A stretch of 22,523 nucleotides of DNA from Symbiodinium natans. Taxonomy: Eukaryota; Sar; Dinophyceae; Suessiales; Symbiodiniaceae. Numbering within the stretch: position 1 is the first letter of the stretch; each line of letters begins with the position of its first letter. The position numbers and the translations under genes are program-made. Under the pieces are notes generated by a model that worked only from the letters and a program-made list of their open reading frames with translations, searched no databases and had not been told where the DNA came from. The DNA lies in the NCBI GenBank assembly GCA_905221605.1, contig CAJNDS010001341.1, positions 1 to 22,523 on the forward strand, read 5' to 3'. This document shows positions 10,001 through 22,000 of this stretch, in pieces.

Positions 10001-13000
10001 GTTTGTCGAAGATGGTGAATCGCGTCTTCCACGCCCACACACATGTTGAGGGTCTTGTTTGTGCCACCCAAAACCGTAACATTCAAACCTTTTTACCACT
10101 ATAACTATAGAGAGTGACACGTTTACTTCTCGTAACCGACCACTCTGAACCCCAAACCCCTTCCCATGACATCCCGCCCCTCACTTGAACCTGGGCCCTT
10201 CGAGGTTGGGAGGTTCTGGGTGTCGCTCAGCTTAGGGGAGAGAGGGGGGAGGACTCAGGGTTAAAGCCCTGAACCCTAAACCCTAAACTCTAAGCCCGAA
10301 ACCCTCAAGCCTAAACCCTGACCCTAAACGAAATCCGCCAAGGCGCCAAAGAGGTCATACAGGGGCGGGGACGTCGCTACCACCCTCATGCGGTTTTGGG
10401 TTTAGGGTTTAGGGTTAGGGTTTAGGGTTTAGGGTTCAGGTTTTGGGGTTTCGGCAAGAGTTCGAAGCAATGTTGGCTCAGCGACCCTCGTGCGCTGCAA
10501 GAAGAGTTTCGGTACAGGTTACATGACAGCCAGGGCTCGGTGCGGGGCTTTTTTAAGTTGCAATCTAGGGTTTAGGGTTTAGGGTTTAGGGTTTAGGGTT
10601 TAGGGTTTAGGGTTTAGGGTTTAGGGTTTAGGGTTTAGGGTTTAGGGTTTAGGGTTTAGGTTTGATGTTCGCTGGCGTGCGCGCGGTGCGTGAGCGGCGT
10701 GTGTGTGGTGTGTGTCTCTGTGCGTGCCCGTGCGCGTGCGTGTGGGCCTTGCTAGAGGATCCGCCTGGCCTCAAAAGATGTCTAGTTTTGGAAAGGCACC
10801 CGCTTTGGGCAGTGTGGAATGTCCAACAAGCACCTACTGTTGGGATGTCCCGCCTTATACTAACAGTTCTTCATAGGGATTCTGATACGGGGCTACTATA
10901 ACTCCTATTAAGGGCTGTTAGTAGAGTGAGGAACATCCCAATCCTAAACCCTAAACCCTAAACCCAAAACCAAAAAGCCTAAACCCTAAACCCTAAACCC
11001 TAAACCCTAAACCCTAAACCGTAAACCCAAAACCCTAAACCCTAAACCCAAAACCCAAAAAACCCTAAACCCCAAACCCTAAACCCTCATCCCTAAACCC
11101 AAAACCCAAAACCCTAAACCCTAAACCCTAAAAACCCTAAACCCCAAACCCCAAACCCTAAACCCTAAACCCTAAACCCTAAACCCTAAACCCTAAACCC
11201 TAAACCCTAAGGGGGCCAAGCAGCTCCTGGAGCCGAGTTGTGTTCACTTCGCCAGAGCTGCAGTTGACCACGCTGTCGTCTAGGGGCTGATTGCCTAGGC
11301 TACGTGGCTAGGGTTTAGGGTTTAGGGTTTAGGGTTTAGGGTTTAGGGTTTAGGGTTTAGGGTTTAGGGTTTAGGGTTTAGGGTTTGGGGTTTGGGGTTT
11401 GGGGTTTGGGGTTTGGGGTTTGGGGTTTGGGGTTTAGGGTTTAGGGTTTAGGGTTTAGGGTTTAGGGTTTAGGGTTTAGGGTTTAGGGTTTAGGGTTTAG
11501 GGTTTAGGGTTTAGGGTTTAGGGTTTAGGGTTTAGTGCTTACGGCCAGCAGCTCATGCACAACACATTACTCTAGAATCCTGCGACCTAGAATCCCGAAA
11601 GACTCGGCCAATCCTAAGGCCCGGCAAGCGCGGCGATGACAAACAACATTTGGAGGGTTTACAATCTTAGGGGTTAGAAATAGAGTTTTGAAACAGGGTT
11701 TAGGGTTTAGGGTTTAGGGTTTAGGGTTTAGGGTTTAGGGTTTAGGGTTTAGGGTTTAGGGTTTAGGGTTTAGGGTTTAGGGTTTAGGGTTTAGGGTTTA
11801 GGGTTTAGGGTTTAGGGTTTAAGGGATGCTTCCGAAATTAGGGGTGCCTCTATTGGGGTCCTTATTCCAAGGGACTCCTACTATTTGGGGATCTATCTTG
11901 CGGGTCCCATACTTTCGTAAACCCCCATTTTGGAGGTTGCCCAGTAACCTAGGAACAAACAGGTGCCCTTTTCTGCTTAAGGGGGTTGATAAGGGCACGG
12001 AAACCCCCCAAAAAGGGAAGGAGTTCGGAACTGCACATCCTAGTGGTGATCTGCCAAGGTCTGAACTAAAAAATGCTAGGCCCAGCAGGCGCCGGGGTCC
12101 GAATTTTGTTCACCGACTGACCAAAATCTGAAGTGAACGACATCTGACGTTTTGTTGACCACCATCCGAGAACATATAAATACTAACATGTAAGAGAGGC
12201 TTTGGAGTTTAGGGTTTCGAATGCTTGGGTTTCGGGACACGAAACCCTTCAGGGACTCCTTATCGACAGGACAAATGGGCCTTCGTTTGGACAAAAATGG
12301 TACTGCGCGCGCAACACTCCGAAGCAACGAAAGCTTGGAAACAACAGTCTTCTTGACTTTCGGCTTGGGTCCGCCCCCAAATCCAAAAGAACCCCTAAGC
12401 CCCCAAAAAGCCCCGAAAAACCCAAAAGCCCTAAGCCCCCAAAAAGCCCCCAAAAGCCCCTAAAACCACCAAAAAGCCCTAAGCGCCCCCCAAAGCCCCG
12501 AAAAGCCCCCCCAAAAACCTCCGAAAGCCCCTACAAGCACCCTAAACCCTAAACCCTAAACCCCAAAAACGCCCAACAGACCCGGCGACTGTTCAGCAGA
12601 GAGATGATGCAGGTCGCTCCACTCCTGAATGAAAGCACAAGAAGTGTTCGGGTCCTAGGGGTTTAGGGTTTAGGGTTGAGGGTTTAGGGGATGATGCAGG
12701 TCGCTCCACTCCTGAATGAAAGCACAAGAAGTGTTCGGGTCCTAGGGGTTTAGGGTTTAGGGTTTAGGGTTTAGGGTTTAGGGTTTGGGGTTTGGGGTTT
12801 GGGGTTTGGGGTTTGGGGTTTGGGGTTTAGGGTTTGGGGCTCAGGGTTGAGGGCTTAGGGGTTGTCGGGGGGGGGGGGGAGTTGACGCATTTCGCCCGGA
12901 AGCCTCAAGAGCTGTTAAACCCTAAGCCCTATGAAAGCTTTAGGGTTTAGGGTTTAGGGTTTAGGGTTTAGGGTTTAGGGTTTAGGGTTTAGGGTTTAGG

Positions 13001-16000
13001 GTTTAGGGTTTAGGGTTTAGGGTTTAGGGTTTAGGGTTTAGGGTTTAGGGGGTTCAGGGACTTTGGGACCCCACTCGACAGTCGCGCCCTGGTAAACGCT
13101 GAACTGCGACGTCCTGAACAAATATCGATTGCAGACCCGACGCCCCAAAAAGAAGCCCCTAAGTTCCCAAGCCCTAAACTCCCGGCTCAAAACTCTAAAC
13201 CCTGAACCCTGAACCCTAAACCCTAAACCCTAAACCGTTAGTAGGGTTGAGGGTTCAGAGCTTCCGGTTTAGAAGGCCTTGGGTTCCGAATAACCCCTTA
13301 TAAACCCTAAGAAACCCTCTCTAAACCCTACGAAACCCCTACGAAACCCGTACAAACCCTAAACCCTCAACCCGACGAAACCCCAAGAAACCCTTAAACA
13401 AACCCTAAACCCTAAACCCGACGAAACCCCAAGAAACCCTTAAACAAACCCTAAGAAACCCCTTATAAACTAAACCCTACACCCTACGAAACCCCAAGAA
13501 ACCCTTAAACAAACCCTACGAAACCCCTTCATGAACCCCTAAGAAGACTCAAGCTCGCAGGATCCGCGCCTGATCGCTTCGAGAACTCCGTGGTTCTCCA
13601 GGTTGCCCGCGTCGCCGAGGTAGTAGTCCTGCCCCAAGAGTTTTTGTTGGGGGGGGGGGGTTAGGGTTTAGGGTTCAGGGTTCAGGGTTTAGGGTTTAGG
13701 GTTTAGGGTTTAGGGTTCAGGGTTCAGGGTTAGGGGGGTAAGGGGGTTTAGGGTTTAGAGTTTCGGACCCCAAACCTAAACCGTACAAAGGTCTACTCCT
13801 TGATCCAGGGGGCTACTGGGCTGGCTGGGGGAGGGTAAACCCTAAACCCTAAACCCTAAACCCTAAACCCTAAACCCCAAACCCTAAACCCTAAACATCG
13901 GGCTTCTCGAAGTCTTAGGATCTTCGGGCTTCGAGGGGAAATGCAAGGATCTTGTCCTGCGAAGTAGGGAGACCAGGGGGCATTCAGGATATAGGGTTCA
14001 GGGTTGAGGGTTTAGGGTTTAGGGTTTACGGTTTAGGGTTTAGGGCTACACTACACTGTTTGTCTAGTATAGACCTCATCTAGGGATGTCATCGCCCTGC
14101 TCTCGGAAGTTGTCCAGGCGCCGCAGCCGTCACTCTCTCGGCAGAATCTATACGATGAATGGCATTCACAGGGCATCTGATCTTGTACCCTAAACCCTAA
14201 ACCCTAAACCCTAAACCCTAAACCCTAAACCCTAATGTTGCCATACCAGGTTCCAGAGTGGCCTGGGGCCTCCTTGCCTCTTGGGCCTTGGGGCCTTTCG
14301 GAGCCTCCGGGGTCTTCATGTCCTCTTGGGCCTCTATGCATTTTGTCTTGATTCAGGGCTTAGGGTTTAGGGTTTAGGGTTTAGGGTTTAGGGTTTAGGG
14401 TTTAGGGTAGGGTTTAGGTTCTAGGGTTTATGCAAGCGGCCCCAAGGACAATCCAAAAGCAATCGCTTGGGGAGCAATACAAAGGAGGAATAAACCTCGT
14501 AACTTTAGCGTTTAGAGTGTAGGGTCTAGGGTTTATAACGGTTTGTAGGGTGTCGGGTTTAGGGTTAGGGTTTCTCGGGCTAGGGTTTGTAGAGTTTAGG
14601 GTATAGGGTTTAGGGTTAAAGATTTAGCGTTTAGGGTTTAGGGTTTAGGGTTTAGGGTTTAGGGCTAGGGTTTTTGGGGTTTAGGGTTTAGGGCCGTCCT
14701 TGAGCCCGTTGTCGCCACGTTTCTCGGAGCCGATGGGCCAATACCTGTGGGTTCAATCCAACTTGGGGCTTCGACGGGGTTTAGGGTTTAGGGTTTAGGG
14801 TTTCGGGTATAGGGTATAGGGTATAGGGTTTAGGGTTTAGGGTTATAGGGCTTAGGGCTTAGGGTTATAGGGCTTAGGGTTTAGGGTTTGGGGTGTTTCG
14901 GGTTTGGGGTTTAGGGTTTAGGGTCTAGGGTTCGGGAGGGTACATCGCATGCAATGTATCAACAAAAAAGGCTTCCACAAGGAGTTCAAGGGCACCAAGG
15001 GGCTACAGAGGGACTGTAGCAGTTTGGCATTGTCGCTCCGCATCGTGGTTTCTAGAGCTTAAACATTGTCGATGCTCTACACATGTCCTATTCAGAAAAA
15101 AAGGATATTTGCCACTATCGCTAGTGCACTACTTCACGAAGAGTATCTACGAAGGCTGGAGGGCAGATAACCTCAACTCAGACAATTCCAACAGGCCGAA
15201 ACCGGAAACTCTTGAAATCACCCCAAAATCCTAAAACCCTAAACTCCAGACCCTTATTACACCCCCTAAACCCCAAACCCCAATTAAACCCCTAAACCCT
15301 AAAGCCTAAACCCCCCCAAAAAAAAGCACAAGCCTGGAGCCTGGAGGTAAACCTGAAGTTAGCCTCAGGTGCGGTCTCCGCGCAGTGTACGCCAGGGGAT
15401 CGTCGACGATGACACTGGGATCCCTGCGTCTAGGGTTCAGGGGGGTGAGGGCTTGGGGCATTAGGGATTACGTGTCTAAGGACAAGAAAATATCAGCCCC
15501 CCAAGCCCGAAAGCCCGAAGCCTACACCCCTCCCCCTCCCCTCCCCTCCCCCTCCCCACCCCCTCCCCTCCCCCTCCCCCCAAACCCCAAAACCTTCAGA
15601 GGCCTTCACCTCCCTGAAGCCTCAAGAGCGCCACACCTGCAAAAAACACCAGAGGCCTTGGCTGCACTCAGGAGGGTAGCTATACATTAAACTTTTAGCT
15701 GCCTTACTAAGAAAGCCAATAAGCCCAAAAAAGGTAAGGATCTAAAGTGACGGTAAAGTACCACAAAGGGGCGTAAACCCAACCAAAAGAAACCAAAGCA
15801 AGAGCGCCTCCCAAATGCAGTCAGGATGGCCTTGGCTATTCACCGGCGCGTTGTGGGCTTGGTAAATTCTTGGCTTGGGTTTGGCTTTTGGGCTTGGTGT
15901 GTTTTGACTTGAATATCACTTAAACCCTAAACCCTAAACCCTAAACCCTAAACCCTAAACCCTAAACCCTAAACCCTAAACCCTAAACCCTAAACCCCAA

Positions 16001-19000
16001 ACCCCAAACCCCAAATCGCAGCCAGGGTTTCGGCTTCTGGGGGGCTTGCAGGATTTCGGGTCTTTAGGGCTTCGTAGCTATCGCCAGTGGGACGCAAGGG
16101 TTTAGCATACAGGGTTCCCCTAACCCTAAAGCCCCTGAACCCTAGACCTCTGAACCCTACACCCTAAACCCTACACCCTAAACCCTGCACCCTAAACCCC
16201 CTAAACCCAAAGCTCCAAACCCTAAGCCTCTAAACCGGAAGCCCAAAGCCGAACCCTCCTTGGCGGCGGGGTTAGGGTCCAGGGTTGTAGATCCCCGCCC
16301 CTACTACACCCTCAACCCAAAGCTTCAAACTCTGAGCCGTGCACCTCTTTAGGGGTTAGGGTTCAAGGTAGCACGTACACCCTAAACCCTAAACCCGCTG
16401 AACCCCAGTTAGGGGTCAGGGTCGTAGGACCCTAAACCCTAAACCCTAAACCCTAAACCCTAAACCCTAAACCCTAAACCCTAAACCCTAAACCCTAAAC
16501 CACCAAAAGCCCTCAAACTCTCCAGGCGCTTCCGAGGATACGGGAGCAAAGATGTCCGGGAACGCCGCTGCAAGGTCAGAAAAGCCGAGGGTTCAGTGTG
16601 TGGGGTTTTCACAAGGGTTTAGGGTTTGAGGGTGTAGGGTTTAGGGTGTAGTCGGGTTTAGGGTTTAGGGTTTAGGGTTTAGGGCTTAGGGGTTTAGGGG
16701 TTTAGGGGTTTAGGGGTTTAGGGATTTAATTTAGGGGTTTTGGGGTTTAGGGGTTTAGGGGTTTAGGGGTTTAGGGGTTTAGGGGTTTAGGGGTTTAGGG
16801 GTTTAGGGGTTTAGGGGTTTAGGGGTTTAGGGGTTTAGGTGTTTAGGGGTTTAGGGGATGTTTGAGAACTTTGTTGAAATTGGCTTCTACATCCGGCGCC
16901 ATGGAGACAAGATCTGAGACAAGACGCGACCAGCTGCGCCTGGCCTGCCGACGCCCAGCCAGCCAGCCTGAAGGAGCAACAAGACTTGGGGTTTAGGGTT
17001 TAGGGTTTAGGGGTTTAGGGGTTTAGGGGTTTAGGGGTTTAGGGGTTTAGGGGTTTAGGGGTTTAGGGGTTTAGGGGTTGAGGGGTTGAGGGGTTGAGGG
17101 GTTGAGGGGTTTGAGGGGTTGAGGGGTTTAGGGGTTTAGGGGTTTAGGGGTTTAGGGCTTTAGGGGTTTAGGGGTTTAAGGGTTTAGGGGTTATGCCTTG
17201 GACCCCTTAGGGGCGTGTTTTGGGGAAACTTGTTCATGATCCTTAAGGTAGTATCGGGGCCATATAGGAGGATATTTGGGGGAGCCTTTAGGGGTACAAC
17301 CTGAGGAGTACGAGTAATAGTGCCTTGAAACAGCTCAAGACTGGCACCTTTGACCCTAAGCCCTGAACAAGCCTAACCCCTAGAACGCAAAAAACCCTAA
17401 AGCCCTAGACCCTGAAACCCCTACTTTAAGCCCTTTTTCCCAGCCCCTCGGTTCTTACCCTTCGGGAAGCGGCCTTTAACCCTGAAGCCTATAACTTGAT
17501 TAAGCCCTAGAAACCCTAAACCCTACACCCTACACCCGAAACCCGAAACCCCCTACAAGTCCTATAGATTCATAAACCCTCCACCCCATGGGTGTGGAGT
17601 ACTGCAGCGCGCCTAGAATCTAGGACCGCACCTATGTCCTATGCCCAGGGTTTGGGGAGCTTCGGGTTTAGGGTATAGGGTTTAGGGTTTAGGGAGCTTA
17701 GGGTTTCGGGTTTAGGGCGTACGGGGTATTTTGGGAGATCTAGGGGTTAGGGCTGATCCCTGCGCCCCGAATGGTATCCAGGCGCGAGAGAACGCTGCTG
17801 GAGATGCCCACCGCGTCCTGAAGGGTAAGCACCTGAGGCTAGACCCAGGAGGAACCTATAGGAGAAAAAAACAGGTTGCCCTTTTTTGGTTCTCAGGGAA
17901 CTTATATGGGTCCCCCAACCCTAAATAAAGGGGAATAAGGGCCTGCTCCGGGTCCTAGGAGGTGTTGGGAAAAGGTTTTGATTCTAGGGTCTATCCTGGG
18001 ACTCTATTCACCGGCAATTGAGTAGTAGCTACCCCCTGAAATTCGATGGTATAACCAATAAACTGTAGGTAAAGAGAGTCCCAGCATGGCTGTAGGGCTT
18101 TTGGGGTTTTGGGGGTTTTGCGGTTTTGGGGGTTAGGCTTAAACCCCGCCCTCCACTCCAACAGTTCACCCTAAACCCAAGCTAAGCCCCAAACCTGGCG
18201 CACCCCAAGCACCCTGGAGTGTCCTTGGCTGCACTTAGGAGGGTAGTAAAAAAAATCAAACTTCTAGCTGCCTTATTAAGAAACCCAACAAACCCAAAAA
18301 CTTAGCTGCCTTATTATTTATTAAGAAACCCAACAAACCCAAAACGGCTAAAGATCTAAAGTTACAGTACAGCACCACATAGTGTCGATCCCGAAGAATC
18401 GGGCAACAGGAGAGTCGCAGTAAGATATCGGAGAGATAACACCGTCCACGGTTTAGGGTTTAGGGTTTAGGGTTTAGGGTTTAGGGTCGCGAAATCTCTT
18501 GCGCCAAGCAGATATGGGAGTGTATCCCTGCTACAACACAGCTGCCTGAGCGGAGTTCGTGGTGCCTGTGCTGCCCCAACAGCTTCTGCCAAAAGAGCCC
18601 CTAAACCCTAAACCCTACACCCTAAACCCTAAACCCTAAACCCTAAACCCTCAAGACGTGGTGCGCAAGCCCGAAGAACTCAAGTCTGACATGTCGAGGC
18701 CGTAGTTCGCCCAGCATCCATGAGCGGGTTTCGCATGAAGCCTAAACCCTAAACCCTAAACCCTAAACCCTAAACCCTAAACCCTAAACCCTAAACCCTA
18801 AACCCTAAACCCCTCTAATCCCTAGACTCTAGACCCCAACCCCAACACCCCGAGGCCTAAACCTCAAACCCCGAAGTGAGGAAGAGTCCAAGGTAATATA
18901 GGGGGCCTGAATCATTAGAATAGGGTTTTGGAGGATAAAATATGGTGTCATTCTGAAAGGACTGGGAAAACTAATGGTAATCATTCTAACCCCTATGGTA

Positions 19001-22000
19001 GGTGTGTGTGTGTGTGTGGCTGAGGTGGCTATTGAATGGAGGCCACGTTTCGATTCCACAGGGTTTGGGTTTGGGGTTTGGGGTTTGGGGTTTGGGGTTT
19101 GGGGTTTAGGGTTTAGGGTTTAGGGTTTAGGGTTTAGGGTTTAGGGTTTAGGGTTTAGGGTTTAGGGGTTTAGGGTTTAGGGTTTAGGGTTTAGGGCGTA
19201 GAGCTTTGGTGTGACGAGGGCTTCGGGAGGTCTAGGCTGTAGAGGTTGAGGGTTTAGATTTCCCCAGTATTTTGACCTAGGTTGCCCAGTAACCTAGGAT
19301 GAAAAAGGGCGCCCTTTTTTGCTTAAAGGGGTTTATAAGGGAACCTAGACCTACCAAAAAGGGAATAAGGGTACTACTGGGCATCCTAGTGACTGTGTTC
19401 TGGGAAGCAACTGACTCATGAGCTCTCACACGAACTTGCCAAACACATTGCGGGAAGACTAACTATATGCCCTCATTGGCCTACGAATTACGTCCTTCCT
19501 CTGTAGCCCAGCACTAATTCTAACCCAAATCCTGGGAATCCTGAGCACTCTCTACCCCAAAACCCCCACAACCTAGCCGAATTCGCTGAACCCACGCAGG
19601 GCCTCAACTTCACCCCCTAAAACCCAACAGCTCTAAACCCCCAAACTTCCTATGCCCAAGACCCCAAAAACCCCTAGAGCCCTACGTAACATGAAGAAGC
19701 GGCAACGTACCTTGCCCCTACCACGTGCGGCCCGCGCGGCCGCCGCGTTGTCCGTGTTGTCCTGCCAGGCATTTTTAGAGTTGAGGGTTTCAGCGTTTTC
19801 GGGTTTAGGGTTCAGGGCTTCCAGTGTTTAGGGAGACGTTTAGGGTTGGCCATCTCAGCTTAGGGTTTCGGGTTTTAGGGTTGCCTTCCGGTGCGCAATG
19901 GACACGGCGATGCGACACAAATCCACCACTAGTGATGCTTCTGTGGAGCACAGGTCGAGCAAGGAGACCTTGGGGGGCCCCGTTCCACGGATCACCCATC
20001 AGCGTACCCTGCACCCTAGACCCTAAACATTGAACCCCAAAATCTGTGGCTCGGCATTCTAAACGGGAAACCCCCGTATAGAGGAACTCCAAGCCCCGAA
20101 GCCCTAAACTTTGGGTTTAGGGTTGAGGGTTTAGGGTTTCGGGTTGGCCCTAAACCCTAAACCCCAAAGAGTTTTGAGAGAACGGGCCAGATAGACCTGA
20201 ACCCCCGAGATTCCTTAACCCCTAGCATTCTGAACCCGTAAACGCCGTAAACCTAAACTCCGAAGACCGCAAACCTCAAATTTCTGAACCCCTAAACTGC
20301 CCTAAACCCCTACAACCCTCCCCTAAACCCTTACACCCTTGAAACCCCGAAACCCCTCTGAAAAAGCTCTCCTTCCGACAGCTCGTTGCTTTTGCTCAGA
20401 TACCAAACTCAGCTTATTGACTCTAGTTCAGCTGATCTCAAAGAAACAAAAGATTCGAACCAGCGGACAGAAAAGGTCGCCCCGACATCGGCCAAACGGA
20501 AGCTAGCTGTTTGACCCTAAACCCTAAACCCTAAACCCTAAACCCTAAACCCTAAACCCTCTAAGCAAGGTAATAAACACGGCATCAAGCTCCAGGGGCT
20601 GACTCCTTGAGAGTTCTAATGACCCTATGGATTCTCAGGGTTTAGGGTTTAGGGTTTAGGGTTTAGGGTTTAGGGTTTAGGGTTTAGGGTTTAGGGTTTA
20701 GGGTTTAGGGTTTAGGGTCTCGGCTTTAGGGTTTCGGGGCGACTGCGGGTACAGTAGCCTAAACCCCTAAACCCTAAACCCTGAACCCTAAACCCTAAAT
20801 CCTACAATCCCAATCCCAGCTCCACTGCCGTCCTCTGTGAACTTGCTGTAGGCGTAGCGCGTCTTCCCCGCCTGCAGCAAGGCCAGGGTCCATCTAAAGT
20901 CTTCAGTGAAGGTTGAACCCTAAACCCTAAACCCTAAACCATAAACCCTAAACCCTAAACCCTAAACCCTAAACCCTAAACCCTAAACCCTAAACCCTGA
21001 ACCCTGAACCCTGAACCCTGAACCCTGAACCCTAACCCTAAACCCGAAATGCTTTGGAGAATTGGGGTTTAGGCTTTAGGATGTCAGATTATGAGCTTTG
21101 GGTGGTGCGCACAGGCCTCAAACACCCATATAGTTGATGTCTAGGGCGCAAAAAAAAGCATAAAAGACCCTAAGTATAGATCCCCAAATAGTAGGATTCC
21201 TTTATCATAAAGACCCCAAGAAGGTACCCCTAATTTTGGAACCACCCATATAAAGACCTGTAACCCTAAACCCTACCTCACGTTGAGACCCTCAACCCTA
21301 AACCCTAAACCCTAAACCCTGAAGGTGCCTGGGGCCCCCAAGCCGCTTCGAGAGTTTTTCGACCGCCGCTTGGCTTTTCAGGGATGTAGGAGTACGAAAC
21401 CCTAAACCCTAAACCCTAAACCCCTAAACCCCGTAAACCCTATAAACCCTAAACCCCGTAAACGCCCCAACCCTAAGCCCCTCAACCCTCAGCCCCCTAA
21501 GCCCTAAACCCATAAAAAAGCCTCAAACCCAAACAAAGTATATCGTATAACGGACTTGCAAAGTTCCCTGAGCTTTTACTTACTAGTATCCCCAAAACCA
21601 TGTTATGGTAAGGGTACCTTTTGGTTGGTTATTTTACAAAGGAGCTCAGAAGCAGAAAAAGGGTAGAGGGTACCACTACCAAGTTTAGGGTTCGGATTTA
21701 GAGCTTGGGATGCACATGTGTCTAACAGTAGAGTCCAAGCCCAAACCTCAAACCCGAAACCATAACCTAGTCAGAGAGGTTTAGGGTTTACGGTTTAAGT
21801 TTGCGGTTTAAGTTTACGGTTTGGGGTTTAGGAGCACCTAGCTCTAAAGCCTCCCACCCACCAAGCAAACAAGGTTAAAAGCCTCAAAGCCAGAAGAAAC
21901 CTTGAACCCTAATTAGTGCAAACAAAACACTCACCAACAAACTGATACTGAGCCAAAAAGCCTACACCCTAAGCAGCCCTAAAACCCAAACTCTACACCC

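Noticed and set aside
12202-12552. Plus frame rich in PPKSPQKP
   Set aside because: Translation of degenerate AAAGCCCC-type repeat.
20452-20461. GATTCGAACC, complement of the tRNA B-box GGTTCGAATC
   Set aside because: The flanking bases do not pair into a T-arm and no A-box or cloverleaf can be drawn.
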